A stretch of 64,000 nt of DNA from Microbacterium terrae (GCF_017831975.1 NZ_JAFDSS010000001.1:3162001-3226000); one strand, 5' to 3'; positions 1 to 10,078 are shown, counted from the stretch's first letter. Notes: generated from the sequence alone by a model not told the origin. Translations and numbers: made by a program.

Positions 1-1637
<1,637 letters not shown>

Positions 1638-1704
1638 GAAGCGGCCTCCTCATGGTCGTCGGCCGCGGGCTTCACACACGGCACAGGCGATCGGGGTCGC
1701 GTCC

Positions 1705-1710
1705 AGTCTA
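1705..1710 (-). promoter_or_regulatory. -10 box for the antiporter gene
   Basis: On the minus strand TAGACT lies about 68 bases before the antiporter ATG, leaving a leader of roughly 60 bases with an AGGAGG ribosome site. A CTGACC about 15 bases upstream could serve as -35, but the spacing is short. Inferred by eye. Confidence 0.35.
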
Positions 1711-1727
1711 CCGACGGCAGGGAGTGG

Positions 1728-2807
1728 TCAGTCCCGGTCGGGTGGAGACGCCGTCGTATTCCCCTCACGGAATGCGCACGTGAAGCGGATGGATGCCGCG
1801 TCCGCGCCCTCGAGCATCGTCGCCACCGCCTGACCGGCGGCGCGGCCCTTGTCGGTCGCGGGCTGCACGAGTGTCGTGAGCTCGTAGGGCGCGAGGCCGT
1901 CGACGACGATGCCGTCGAACCCCGTGACGCTGACGTCCTCCGGCACGCGCAGGCCCGCCTCCTCCACGGCGCGGATGACCCCGGCGGCGAGCAGGTCGCT
2001 CTGCGCGATCACCGCGGTGGGCCGGTGCACGGGATCGGCGAGGATCACACGGCCCGCCGCGAGCCCTTCGTCGATGAAGCTCCCGGCTGCCGCGAACGCG
2101 CGCGCCTCGGGGAACACGTCGAGGGCGCCGGCCAGGCGGTCGCGCGTGACGTCGATCGTGATGGCGGTGTCGTCGAGGATCCAGCCGCGCTCCCACCCGC
2201 CGCGCGCCGGCAGGGTGACGACCGCGACCTCGGTGTGGCCGAGGGTGCGCAGGTGACTGGCGGCCTGGCGGGTGGCCTCGCGGTTGTCGAGGTCGATGCG
2301 GGGCACGCCGTCGCCGGCGTCGCCCTCGATGACGACGACGGGGATGCCCCGCGCGATCACGGTCTCGAGCGACTCGCGCAGGTGCCCGCTGCAGCCGATG
2401 AGCACCGCCGCATCGAGAGGCGCGGTGGTGAGGGTCGGCACCGCGCGCGCCGGCGACCCGGAGTCGAGGGCCTCCACCGGCTCGTGGTCGCGCAGCAGCA
2501 GCAGGCCGGCGCCGATCGGGGCGACGCCGTCGGCAAGGCCGTCCATCATGAGCGTCTTGACCGGGTCGAGGAACGCCGTGCCGAGGTGCTCCTCGAAGAC
2601 GACGCCGACGATGCCCGATCGCCCGCGGCGGAGCGAGGCCGCCCGGGGATCGGGTCCGGTGTAGCCGAGTGCGGATGCCGCGTCGAGAACGCGGCGCCGG
2701 GTCGCATCGGAGACGGGCGTCTTGCCACTGAACACGACGGACGCCGTCGAGGGCGAGACTCCCGCCTCGCGGGCGACGTCGGCGATGGTTGCGCGGCGCG
2801 TGCTCAT
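1728..2807 (-). CDS. LacI-family transcriptional regulator
   Basis: This 359-residue protein has an N-terminal LacI helix-turn-helix (ATIADVAREAGVSPSTASVV, residues 6-25), a hinge (VLDAASALGY) and a periplasmic-binding-protein-like effector domain that begins near GIVGVVFEE and ends with the usual DLLAAGVIRAVEEAGLRVPE and VSVTGFDG blocks. Family members bind palindromic operators and release them on binding a sugar or nucleoside. The reading frame is open further upstream, but the ATG at 2807 is the only start that puts the helix-turn-helix at the N-terminus. It is divergent from an MFS transporter, and the 103-base gap holds two near-identical palindromes, so it probably represses that transporter and itself. 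The ligand cannot be told from sequence. Confidence 0.92.
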   Translation of the reverse strand: MSTRRATIADVAREAGVSPSTASVVFSGKTPVSDATRRRVLDAASALGYTGPDPRAASLRRGRSGIVGVVFEEHLGTAFLDPVKTLMMDGLADGVAPIGAGLLLLRDHEPVEALDSGSPARAVPTLTTAPLDAAVLIGCSGHLRESLETVIARGIPVVVIEGDAGDGVPRIDLDNREATRQAASHLRTLGHTEVAVVTLPARGGWERGWILDDTAITIDVTRDRLAGALDVFPEARAFAAAGSFIDEGLAAGRVILADPVHRPTAVIAQSDLLAAGVIRAVEEAGLRVPEDVSVTGFDGIVVDGLAPYELTTLVQPATDKGRAAGQAVATMLEGADAASIRFTCAFREGNTTASPPDRD

Positions 2808-2843
2808 GACGCCTTGATGGTAGCGGGATTCCGCGGGATCGGC

Positions 2844-2855
2844 CGAATCGATTCG
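2844..2855. promoter_or_regulatory. Operator palindrome 1 (LacI type)
   Basis: CGAATCGATTCG is a perfect 12-bp palindrome with the central CG typical of LacI-family operators. It lies between the divergent regulator and transporter genes, 37 bases before the regulator start. Confidence 0.7.
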
Positions 2856-2885
2856 AGGCTGATGCGAGGCTGATTCGGGGAGCGT

Positions 2886-2897
2886 CGAATCGATTCG
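2886..2897. promoter_or_regulatory. Operator palindrome 2 (LacI type)
   Basis: This is a second exact copy of CGAATCGATTCG, centred 42 bp from the first (about four helical turns). It ends one base before the transporter -10 box at 2899, so a bound repressor would block that promoter. Confidence 0.72.
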
Positions 2898-2898
2898 G

Positions 2899-2904
2899 TA
2901 GAGT
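2899..2904 (+). promoter_or_regulatory. -10 box of the MFS gene, leaderless layout
   Basis: TAGAGT is followed by six bases and then the ATG at 2911. A transcript from this box would start at or next to the initiation codon, and no Shine-Dalgarno is present. Confidence 0.55.
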
Positions 2905-2910
2905 GCTCGC

Positions 2911-4140
2911 ATGGAATTGGAACTCTCCCGGACGCAGCTCGCGCAGTGGCGCGCGGCGATCTTCACGATCTTCTTCGTGACCGGGCTCGGATTCGCGTCG
3001 TGGGCGTCGCGTCTTCCCGCCGTGAAGGCCGACCTCGGCATCAACGACTTCGAGATCGGCGTGCTGCTGTTCGTGATGGGCGCCGCGTCGATCGTCGGCC
3101 TCTCGCTCGCGAACGTGATCGTGGCGCGCTGGGGCGCCCGGCGCGGGCTCTTCGCCACCATCATCGTCTTCACGATCGGCGTGGTGATCGCCGGACTCGG
3201 CGTCTCGTACTCGCAGTCGTTCGCCGTCACCGCGGTGGGCCTCGTGTTCGTCGGGCTCGGGATGAGCGCGACCGACGTGCTCATGAACGTCGAGGCCGCC
3301 GCCGCCGAGCAGGCCACGGGCAAGACGCTCATGCCGCTCTTCCACGCCTTCTTCAGCATCGGCACGGTCGTCGGCGCCGGTGTCGGCATCGCGATGGCCG
3401 CGTGGGGTGTCGCCGTCGCCCTGCATCTGTGGGGCATCGGTGTGCTGGTGGTCGTCGCCGGGCTGGTCGCCGTGCGCTTCATCCCCCGCCGCGAGGTCAC
3501 CCACGATGACGACGCCCCCGCCGCCACCCGCTCGGAGCGGCTCGCGCAGGTGCTCGCCGTATGGCGCGACCCGCGCACCTACGCGATCGGCGCGATCATG
3601 CTCGGCATGGCTTTCGCGGAAGGCAGCGCGAACGACTGGCTCACCATCGCCGTCGTCGACGGGCACGGGCAGACCGAGGCCATGGGCGCCGTCGCCCTGA
3701 CCGTCTTCTCGGTCGCGATGACCGTCTTCCGCATCCTCGGCGGCCCGCTCGTCGACCGCCTCGGCCGGGTGTGGACCCTGCGCATCCTCGCGGTGCTCGC
3801 CGCCGTCGGCCTGATCATGTTCATCCTCGCGCCGTCGCTGCCGATCGCCTTCGTCGGCGTGGCGCTGTGGGGCGCGGGAGCATCGCTCGGATTCCCGCTC
3901 GGGATGTCGGCGGCGGCCGACGACCCGACGAAGGCCGCGGCATCCGTCTCCGCCGCCGCGACGATCGGGTACATCGCGTTCCTCTGCGGCCCGCCCGTGC
4001 TGGGCTGGATCAGCCACCAGATCGGCATCCTCCCGACGCTGTGGATCATCGTCGGCCTGATCGCGATGTCGGGCCTCGCCTCGGGCGCCGCCAAGCCGAT
4101 CGCGGGTTCGACCGTGGGCGCCGGGCACCCCCGGCACTGA
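2911..4140 (+). CDS. MFS transporter
   Basis: This 409-residue protein has about twelve hydrophobic segments and the major facilitator layout. It begins with a helix containing FVTGLGFASWASRLPAVK, has a loop VARWGARRGL after the second helix (the conserved MFS motif A position), and a second half starting near residue 220 with GPLVDRLGRVWTLR as the matching loop. The N-terminus resembles the YfmO/Bcr-like sugar or drug exporters that carry a WASRxP motif. Substrate is unknown. It is divergent from the LacI-family gene and has twin operators in front, which suggests an inducible, probably small-molecule transport function. The start ATG fits a leaderless transcript. Confidence 0.9.
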   Translation: MELELSRTQLAQWRAAIFTIFFVTGLGFASWASRLPAVKADLGINDFEIGVLLFVMGAASIVGLSLANVIVARWGARRGLFATIIVFTIGVVIAGLGVSYSQSFAVTAVGLVFVGLGMSATDVLMNVEAAAAEQATGKTLMPLFHAFFSIGTVVGAGVGIAMAAWGVAVALHLWGIGVLVVVAGLVAVRFIPRREVTHDDDAPAATRSERLAQVLAVWRDPRTYAIGAIMLGMAFAEGSANDWLTIAVVDGHGQTEAMGAVALTVFSVAMTVFRILGGPLVDRLGRVWTLRILAVLAAVGLIMFILAPSLPIAFVGVALWGAGASLGFPLGMSAAADDPTKAAASVSAAATIGYIAFLCGPPVLGWISHQIGILPTLWIIVGLIAMSGLASGAAKPIAGSTVGAGHPRH

Positions 4141-4143
4141 CCG

Positions 4144-4155
4144 CCCCCCCCCCCC
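4144..4155. repeat. Homopolymer of 12 cytosines
   Basis: Twelve consecutive C bases lie four bases after the MFS stop codon, in the 91-base gap before nucS. It is outside coding sequence, so it does not disturb a frame; its length may be uncertain in the assembly or variable in the population. Confidence 0.9.
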
Positions 4156-4219
4156 GTTCATCTCCGTCGAACTTGTGGGCGGAGGGCGACGGGGAGGGCG
4201 GGGGAGCGGCCGCGGCGAT

Positions 4220-4225
4220 TAGGCT
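4220..4225 (+). promoter_or_regulatory. -10 box of nucS, leaderless layout
   Basis: TAGGCT is followed by exactly six bases and the GTG at 4232, with no ribosome-binding site in between. The same spacing recurs at several genes in this window. Confidence 0.55.
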
Positions 4226-4231
4226 TCACGG

Positions 4232-4927
4232 GTGCGTCTCGTCATCGCCCGCTGCTCCGTCGACTACACCGGTCGGCTGAACGCGCATCTGCCCCTCGCC
4301 ACCCGCCTCCTCGTCCACAAGGGCGACGGCAGCCTGCTGGTGCACTCCGACGGCGGGTCGTACAAGCCGCTGAACTGGATGAGCCCGCCGTGCCGGCTCG
4401 ACGTCGAGGTGCCCGACGAGGAGTCGGCCTCGGCCGGCGTGATCGAGCACTGGCGGGTGACGCACGCCAAGACCGGCGACGCACTGCTCGTGCGCATCTA
4501 CGAGGTGCTCCACGACAGCTCGCACGACCTCGGTGTCGACCCGGGGCTGCAGAAGGACGGCGTCGAGGCCGACCTGCAGCGCCTGCTCGCCGAGCAGGTC
4601 GACGTCATCGGCGCAGACCTCACGCTGGTGCGCCGCGAGTTCCCGACCGCGATCGGCCCCGTCGACCTGCTGCTCCGCGATCCCGCGGGCGGCACCGTCG
4701 CCGTCGAGGTCAAGCGCCGCGGCGACATCGACGGGGTGGAGCAGCTCACGCGATACCTCGAGCTCCTCGGCCGCGACCCGCACCTGGCCCCGGTCACCGG
4801 CGTCTTCGCCGCGCAGGAGATCAAGCCCCAGGCGAAGGTGCTGGCAGCCGACCGCGGCATCCGCTGCGTCACCCTCGACTACGAGGGCATGAAGGGCATC
4901 GAGTCGGGCGCCCCCCGGCTGTTCTGA
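4232..4927 (+). CDS. nucS: Endonuclease NucS/EndoMS (non-canonical mismatch repair)
   Basis: This 231-residue protein matches actinobacterial NucS along its length: N-terminal [16 protein letters not shown] and a C-terminal nuclease domain with the catalytic D-E-K set (D145 in [10 protein letters not shown]159 and K161 in VAVEVKRR), followed by [12 protein letters not shown]. In Actinobacteria that lack MutS/MutL, NucS cuts both strands at G:T, G:G and T:T mismatches and is recruited by the beta clamp through its C-terminus; here the protein ends in APRLF, consistent with a clamp-binding tail. It starts with GTG and appears to be leaderless. It is probably transcribed separately from the following phosphatase gene, which has its own -10 box. 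Confidence 0.95.
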   Translation: MRLVIARCSVDYTGRLNAHLPLATRLLVHKGDGSLLVHSDGGSYKPLNWMSPPCRLDVEVPDEESASAGVIEHWRVTHAKTGDALLVRIYEVLHDSSHDLGVDPGLQKDGVEADLQRLLAEQVDVIGADLTLVRREFPTAIGPVDLLLRDPAGGTVAVEVKRRGDIDGVEQLTRYLELLGRDPHLAPVTGVFAAQEIKPQAKVLAADRGIRCVTLDYEGMKGIESGAPRLF

Positions 4928-4971
4928 GCCGACCCGACCCCGCGGGCCGCGGCGTCGCCGTGCTCGCGCAA

Positions 4972-4977
4972 TAGGGT
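4972..4977 (+). promoter_or_regulatory. -10 box of the HAD gene, near-leaderless
   Basis: TAGGGT lies seven bases before ATG 4985. The purine-rich GGAGGG between them would be at or upstream of the transcript start, so the start is better explained as leaderless than as SD-led. Confidence 0.45.
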
Positions 4978-4984
4978 GGAGGGC

Positions 4985-5668
4985 ATGACGAGCCGATCGC
5001 CCTGGACCTGTGTGCTGTGGGACGTCGACGGGACGATCGTCGATGCGTCCGACGGCATCCTGCGACGCCTGAAGATCACGCTCGAGCACTTCGGGCGCCC
5101 GGCCCCCACCCGCGCCGAGCTGGTGCACTGGATCGGGCCGCCCATGTTCCAGTCCTTCCAGGTGAACGTCGGCATGACGCCCGAGCAGGCTGACGAAGCC
5201 GTGTCTTTCTACCGCGTGCTCGGCAAGGCTGACGGCTACACGACGGGCGCGAAGCTGTTCGACGGGATCGCGGCCCTCATCGAGGATGTCGCCGCCGCGG
5301 GGGTGCCGCAGGCCACCGCCTCGTCGAAGCCCGAGGTGCAGGTGGTGGCCCTCATGGACCACTTCGACCTCTCGACCTCGCTCACCGCGACCGTCGGCGC
5401 CACCAGCGACGAGAAGACCCTGAGCGCCAAGAGCGACATCGTCGCCGAGGCGCTGCGCCGTCTGCAGGTCTCGGGCGTCGACACGAGCCGTCCGGTGCTC
5501 GTCGGCGACCGGCACCACGACGTCGAGGGCGGCGCCGAGCAGGGTGTGCCCGTGATCTTCGTGCGCTGGGGGTTCAGCTGGCCCCACGAGTCCGACGGAG
5601 CTCAGGCCGCCGTCGACACCGTCGACGAACTGCGCGCCCTGCTGCTGTTCCCCGAGGACGATGCCTGA
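4985..5668 (+). CDS. HAD-family hydrolase (phosphoglycolate phosphatase-like)
   Basis: The 227-residue protein has all four HAD motifs: the nucleophile DVDGT (D13, D15), a helical cap with HWIGPPM, motif II/III around TASSKPE (Ser and Lys), and the acidic motif VLVGDRHHDVEG. This is the Gph/PpaX subgroup, which removes phosphate from phosphoglycolate, sugar phosphates or pyrophosphate. The ATG at 4985 is preferred over an in-frame GTG nine bases earlier because it fits the -10 spacing and the GGTGGAGG just upstream. Its last eight bases overlap the next gene, so the two are translationally coupled. Exact substrate is not decidable from sequence. Confidence 0.88.
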   Translation: MTSRSPWTCVLWDVDGTIVDASDGILRRLKITLEHFGRPAPTRAELVHWIGPPMFQSFQVNVGMTPEQADEAVSFYRVLGKADGYTTGAKLFDGIAALIEDVAAAGVPQATASSKPEVQVVALMDHFDLSTSLTATVGATSDEKTLSAKSDIVAEALRRLQVSGVDTSRPVLVGDRHHDVEGGAEQGVPVIFVRWGFSWPHESDGAQAAVDTVDELRALLLFPEDDA

Positions 5669-6926
5669 GCTCGTCGCCTCGGTGCTCGGCTGGCTCGTGC
5701 CCGCCGCCGTCGTGTTCGCCGTCGCAGCCCTCGCTCTCGCGATCGGCATCTGGGCGGTGCGTCGCGCCCGTCGCTCGCCGCGCGCCCGCGCGCGCGCCGA
5801 GGCCGTCCGGGCCGCTGCCGGTGCGGAGCTCGTGCGCCTCGACGACGCCGTGGACGAACTCGACCTCGAGGTCGGGCTGTCGGGTGCCCTCTACGGCGGT
5901 GAGGCGCCGGCGTCGCTGCGCCGGGCACGCCTCACCTCGCAGCACGCACGCGACGACGCGTTCGATCGGTACCGACGGCTGAGCGACCCCGACCTGCACC
6001 CGGCCGAAGTGCGGCGCGAGGCGGCGCGCGTGAGCACCGCGGCACGAGGCGCCCAGGCCGTGATCGCGCGCGCCCGGGCCGACCACCGCGACTGGGTCGC
6101 CGCGAACGTCTCCGCGGCCGACCAGGTGTCTGCCGCCGAGCAGCGGCTCGACGCGCTGCAGCAGACGATGGGCGACCCGAGCGCCCTGGTCGCCGACCTG
6201 TCGAGCCGGTACGCCGACGACGAGTGGCAGGATGCCGCTGCCGCGGCGCGCTCCGCCCTGGCTGCATCGTCGGAGGCCGGGCGCCTCCTGCGCACCGCGG
6301 CCGCGCAGGCCGCCGACCCCGCGCAGTCCGCCCTCGCCGACCTCACCGCCGCCGAGCGGGCGCTGCGCACGGCAGAAGCCGACGCCCGCGCCCTCGAGGA
6401 GGCGCATCGCCTCGTCACCGAGGCCGCACGCGCCCTCGCAGGCGAGTTCGCCTCCGCACGGGAGGCGCTCCGTCAGGCAGCCGTCGTGCGTGAGCGGATG
6501 CCGTCGGCCGAGGGCGACCGGCTCGCCGACGAGATCCGTGCGATCAGCGCCGAGCTCGATGCGCTCGAGACCGACGCGGACCGTCGTCCGACCCGCACCG
6601 TCGATCGCATCGCCCGGCTGCGCGACCGGCTCGACCTCGCGGTCGGCGACGCGCGCACGGCGCAGCAGCGGCTGCGTGCCGCGCGCACGGCGCTCCCCGG
6701 CACCATCGCCGCGGCGCGGACAGCAGTCGCGCAGGCCGAGACGGCGATCACGCGCGCGCGCACGGGCGCCGATGCCCGGGCACGGCTCGGAGCGGCCCAG
6801 CATGAGCTCGCCGCGGCTCGGCGGGCGGGCGACCCGATCGAGGCGCTCGACGCCGCGCGACGCGCGATGCGCCACGCCGAGGACGCCAAGGCCCTCGCCG
6901 ATCACGACCGCCTCGGCGTCCGCTGA
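5661..6926 (+). CDS. Membrane-anchored coiled-coil protein, function unknown
   Basis: The 421-residue product has one N-terminal membrane helix (residues about 8-32), a short basic stretch (RRARRSPRARAR), and then almost 380 residues of Ala/Arg/Glu-rich helix with heptad character and no Pro-rich breaks, so a long cytoplasmic coiled coil is likely. No catalytic motif is visible. It overlaps the HAD gene by 8 bp and ends in front of a strong hairpin, so the two form a small operon. Similar coiled-coil regions occur after TPM domains in actinobacterial proteins, but no TPM domain is present here. I do not recognise a named family. Confidence 0.75.
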   Translation: MPELVASVLGWLVPAAVVFAVAALALAIGIWAVRRARRSPRARARAEAVRAAAGAELVRLDDAVDELDLEVGLSGALYGGEAPASLRRARLTSQHARDDAFDRYRRLSDPDLHPAEVRREAARVSTAARGAQAVIARARADHRDWVAANVSAADQVSAAEQRLDALQQTMGDPSALVADLSSRYADDEWQDAAAAARSALAASSEAGRLLRTAAAQAADPAQSALADLTAAERALRTAEADARALEEAHRLVTEAARALAGEFASAREALRQAAVVRERMPSAEGDRLADEIRAISAELDALETDADRRPTRTVDRIARLRDRLDLAVGDARTAQQRLRAARTALPGTIAAARTAVAQAETAITRARTGADARARLGAAQHELAAARRAGDPIEALDAARRAMRHAEDAKALADHDRLGVR

Positions 6927-6958
6927 CGCTGCCGCTCCCGGGCTCGGGCGCGGCAGCG
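6927..6958. terminator. Bidirectional hairpin between convergent genes
   Basis: A perfect 9-bp stem, CGCTGCCGC with GCGGCAGCG, encloses a loop that itself pairs CCCG with CGGG. It sits between the stop of the coiled-coil gene and the stop of ugd, so it can end both transcripts. There is no T-run. Confidence 0.6.
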
Positions 6959-6965
6959 CCCTGAC

Positions 6966-8261
6966 TCACGAGCGGCCGAGGCCGGCGTAGGTGAACCCGG
7001 CGTCCTTCCACGCGGTCGGGTCGAGCGCGTTGCGACCGTCGATCACCCGTCGGTGACGCACCAGCTCGCCCACCTCGCGGGGGTCGAGCGAGGTGAACTG
7101 CGGCCATTCGGTGACCAGCACCACCAGGTCGGCAGCACGCAGTGCCTCCTCGGCGACCGACGTGTAGATCAGCTGCGGATGCCGCAGGCGGGCGTTGTCG
7201 ATGCCCTCCGGGTCGGTGACGACGACCTCGGCGCCGAGTCCCTTGAGCCGCACGGCGACATCGAGCGCCGGGGAGTCGCGCACGTCGTCGGAGTGAGGCT
7301 TGAACGTCACCCCGAGCACGGCGATCTTCCGCCCGTTCACCGAGCCGCCCAACGCGTCCACCGCGAGGTCGGCGACGCGCTGGCGCCGCCGCAGGTTGAT
7401 CGCGTCGACCTCCTTGAGGAAGGCGACCGATTCGCCGCGGCCGAGCTCCTCGGCACGCGCGGTGAAGGCCCGGATGTCCTTGGGCAGACACCCGCCGCCG
7501 AAGCCGACGCCGGCGCCCAGGAATCGTCGGCCGATGCGGGTGTCGTGGCCGATGGCATCCGCGAGCTGCGTCACGTCGGCACCGGTGACCTCGGCGATCT
7601 CGGCCATCGCGTTGATGAACGAGATCTTCGTCGCGAGGAACGCGTTCGCCGCCACCTTGACCAGCTCGGCCGTCGCGAAGTCGGTGACGATCCGGGGGGC
7701 GCCCGCGGCGAGCGCGGTGGCGTACACCTCGTCGAGCACGTCGACCGACGACGGATCGGCGATGCCGTAGACGAGCCGGTCGGGGCTGATGGTGTCCTGC
7801 ACGGCGTAGCCCTCGCGCAGGAACTCCGGGTTCCACGCGAGCGAGGCGCCGGTGGGGGCGACGACCGCGGCCAGTCTCGCCGCGGTGCCGACCGGGACGG
7901 TGCTCTTGCCCACCACCAGATCGCCCTCGCCGATGTACGGGAGGAGCGCATCGACAGCGGCATCCACATAGGTGAGGTCGGCGGCATAGGAGTCCTTCGT
8001 CTGCGGGGTGCCCACCGCGATGAAGTGCACGCTCGCGTCGTCGACGGCGGCCATGTCGGTGGTGAACCGCAGTCGTCCGCTCGCCAGTGCCGAGGCGAGG
8101 ATCTCGGGCAGCCCCGGCTCGAAGAACGGCGCCTTCCCGGCGGAGAGGAGCGCGATCTTCGCCTCATCGACGTCGACCCCCACCACGTCGTGGCCGAGCT
8201 CGGCCATCGCGGCGGCGTGCACGGCACCGAGGTAGCCGCATCCGATCACCGACATCCTCAT
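6966..8261 (-). CDS. ugd: UDP-glucose 6-dehydrogenase
   Basis: The 431-residue enzyme oxidises UDP-glucose to UDP-glucuronate with two NAD+. Visible signatures are the Rossmann GCGYLG (7-12), EFLREG (146-151), ELVKVAANAFLATK with catalytic Lys202 and Asn206, and GFGGGCLPKD with the catalytic Cys258, followed by the C-terminal UDP-binding domain (GVTFKPHSDDVRDSPA). The ATG at 8261 has AAGGAG just upstream. It is the last gene of the seven-gene minus-strand block, 68 bases after the subtilisin gene, and should supply glucuronic acid for the polysaccharide made by the surrounding glycosyltransferases. Ugd is usually feedback-inhibited by UDP-xylose or phosphorylated; nothing about that can be read here. 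Confidence 0.95.
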   Translation of the reverse strand: MRMSVIGCGYLGAVHAAAMAELGHDVVGVDVDEAKIALLSAGKAPFFEPGLPEILASALASGRLRFTTDMAAVDDASVHFIAVGTPQTKDSYAADLTYVDAAVDALLPYIGEGDLVVGKSTVPVGTAARLAAVVAPTGASLAWNPEFLREGYAVQDTISPDRLVYGIADPSSVDVLDEVYATALAAGAPRIVTDFATAELVKVAANAFLATKISFINAMAEIAEVTGADVTQLADAIGHDTRIGRRFLGAGVGFGGGCLPKDIRAFTARAEELGRGESVAFLKEVDAINLRRRQRVADLAVDALGGSVNGRKIAVLGVTFKPHSDDVRDSPALDVAVRLKGLGAEVVVTDPEGIDNARLRHPQLIYTSVAEEALRAADLVVLVTEWPQFTSLDPREVGELVRHRRVIDGRNALDPTAWKDAGFTYAGLGRS

Positions 8262-8329
8262 GATCGCTCCTTCGTCGTGGGCGTGCTCACCCGGGTCTTG
8301 CCGTGCATGTATTCCTCTCGCGGAATCTG

Positions 8330-10078
8330 TCAGTTGCGGATGGTGAACGTCGCCGGGTCGCTGAAGCCGACATTGCCGGCCGCATCGGTCGCCCGCGCCG
8401 TGAGCGGGTAAGTGCCGTTGGGGTACGCGCGGGAGTTCATGCTCGCCCGCCACGTGCCGTCGCTCTGCCGCGTGGCGCTGCCGAGGCGGGTGGATCCCGA
8501 CCAGTACGAGACAGACACGACGCCCACGTTGTCGGATGCCGTCGACACGACCGCCACCGTGCCCGAGACCGTGGCACCCGACGTCGGCGCGGTGACCGTC
8601 ACCGTCGGCGTCGTCACATCGGGCGTCGGGGTCGGAGTCGGCGTCGGGGTCGGGGTCGGAGTGGGCGTCGGTGTCGGAGTCGGAGTCGGCGTCGGGGTCG
8701 GCGTCGGGGTCGGAGTGGGCGTCGGTGTCGGAGTCGGAGTCGGCGTCGGCGTCGGCGTCGGGGTGGGTGTCGGAGTCGGCGTCGGTGTGACCCCTCCCGC
8801 GGGAACCGTCGACGCGAGATAGCCGTAGAACTTCCCCGCGATCGGCGAGAGCGGGTCGCCGGTGAACCGGTGGCCGCGCGCGGCAGCCGCGGCCGCCTGA
8901 CCCATCACGATCGCCCGCACCTCAACCGGCGTGCGGCCGGTGCAGTCGCCCGCAGCGAAGCAGTCGAGCACGACGCCGCTGACCGCCGCGGCCGACATGC
9001 TGGTGCCGGACTGGATGTAGCCGTACCGGTTGCCCTTGGTGGTCGTGTACGGGCACATGCCGGGCGCCGCGATGGTGTGGGCCTGATCGGCCGTCGACAC
9101 GGCGTAGTTGGAGTTGACGGCGGGCCGGTCATCGGGGGTCGACACCGCGCAGGGCGCCGTGCCGCGCCCGCCGGGCGCGCCGTCGTAGTCGGCGACGTTC
9201 GTCGCGGTGAGCACCTCGTCATACGAGCCCGGCACGAACTTCGCCATGTCCGTGGTCGAGTTCGCCGCCGAGGCGACGACGACGAGCCCGTCGGCGACGA
9301 GGCCGCACACCGCCTGGTGCAGCGCGTCGCCGTTCGTGTAGCCGCAGTTGCCGTCGTCGGCGCCGTTCGTGCCGAGGCTCATGTTGACGACGCCGATGCC
9401 GAGGCGGTCGGCGTTGTTCGCGACCCACTCGAGGCCGCACAGGATCGTGGAGAGCGTGCCGAGGTTCTTCGCGTCCATCACACGCACCGAGTACACCGGC
9501 GCACCGGGCGCGACGCCCACGATGCCGGTCTCGTTGTCGTAGGCCGCCATGTAGCCGGCGACCGCGGTGCCGTGTCCGTTGCCGTCGCTCGCATCGAGTC
9601 CGGGGACGCAGCCGACGGACCCCGCCAGGTTGTAGTCGTCGTGCGGGCTCACGCCCGAGTCGATGATGGCCACCGCCGGACCGTCCCACTCGGTCACCCC
9701 GTCGCCGGCGTCGACCGGGGTTTCGTCGGCCTCGACCGAGCGCACGTGCGGCGGCACGGTCTGCGCCATGCCCTCGAACACGACGTCGGGACTGACCGCG
9801 TCGATGCGGGGGTCGCGCGCCAGGGCCGTGGCTTCCTTCGCGGTGAGCTCCACTGCGAACCCGTCGATCGCCGCGGTGAACCGCTGATCGGCGCCGTACT
9901 TCGCGGCGAGCGCCCGCGCATCCACCCCGTCCGCCACCGAGACGACGTACGTGCCGGCCGGGAGGGGCGCCGCCGTCGCGGCCGGAGCCGCCGACAGCGT
10001 CGCCGCCACCAGGATCAGTGACGCCGCGAGGGCCACGCGGGATCGCGTCGTGGGACGGCGTGCAGCGGTGCGGTTCAT
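8330..10078 (-). CDS. Secreted subtilisin-like (S8) protease with Thr-Pro linker and Ig-like domain
   Basis: The 582-residue protein has a Sec signal peptide (residues 1-37, ending ATAAP), an I9-like propeptide (about 42-105), and an S8 catalytic domain with the full triad: D140 in AIIDSGV, H169 in DGNGHGTAVAGY, S360 in SGTSMSAAAVSG, plus oxyanion Asn273. Residues 431-486 are 28 consecutive Thr-Pro pairs; residues 487-582 form an Ig-like fold of the Big/He_PIG kind. No LPxTG or cell-wall anchor is seen, so it may be released or held by the Ig-like domain. Its ATG overlaps the stop of the preceding glycosyltransferase (ATGA), tying its translation to polysaccharide genes. Substrate is unknown; maturation of surface proteins or processing of the export machinery are possibilities. 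Confidence 0.9.
   Translation of the reverse strand: MNRTAARRPTTRSRVALAASLILVAATLSAAPAATAAPLPAGTYVVSVADGVDARALAAKYGADQRFTAAIDGFAVELTAKEATALARDPRIDAVSPDVVFEGMAQTVPPHVRSVEADETPVDAGDGVTEWDGPAVAIIDSGVSPHDDYNLAGSVGCVPGLDASDGNGHGTAVAGYMAAYDNETGIVGVAPGAPVYSVRVMDAKNLGTLSTILCGLEWVANNADRLGIGVVNMSLGTNGADDGNCGYTNGDALHQAVCGLVADGLVVVASAANSTTDMAKFVPGSYDEVLTATNVADYDGAPGGRGTAPCAVSTPDDRPAVNSNYAVSTADQAHTIAAPGMCPYTTTKGNRYGYIQSGTSMSAAAVSGVVLDCFAAGDCTGRTPVEVRAIVMGQAAAAAARGHRFTGDPLSPIAGKFYGYLASTVPAGGVTPTPTPTPTPTPTPTPTPTPTPTPTPTPTPTPTPTPTPTPTPTPTPTPTPTPTPTPDVTTPTVTVTAPTSGATVSGTVAVVSTASDNVGVVSVSYWSGSTRLGSATRQSDGTWRASMNSRAYPNGTYPLTARATDAAGNVGFSDPATFTIRN
8621..8788. repeat. 168-bp tract coding for 28 Thr-Pro pairs
   Basis: A 6-bp based repeat runs through the whole linker of the protease. 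Within it a 47-base stretch at 8649-8695 recurs exactly at 8703-8749 (54-bp offset, 18 codons), evidence of an in-frame segmental duplication. Length change in units of 6 bp would keep the frame. Confidence 0.9.

Noticed and set aside
4141..4160. C-run as a frameshift site in a coding gene
   Set aside because: It lies after the MFS stop codon and before the nucS promoter, so no frame crosses it.
7053..8411. 452-residue plus-strand frame over ugd
   Set aside because: It is antisense to a clear UDP-glucose dehydrogenase; composition is typical of a shadow frame.
8621..8788. Repeat tract as a CRISPR array
   Set aside because: Units are 6 bp with no spacers and are in frame with the protease.
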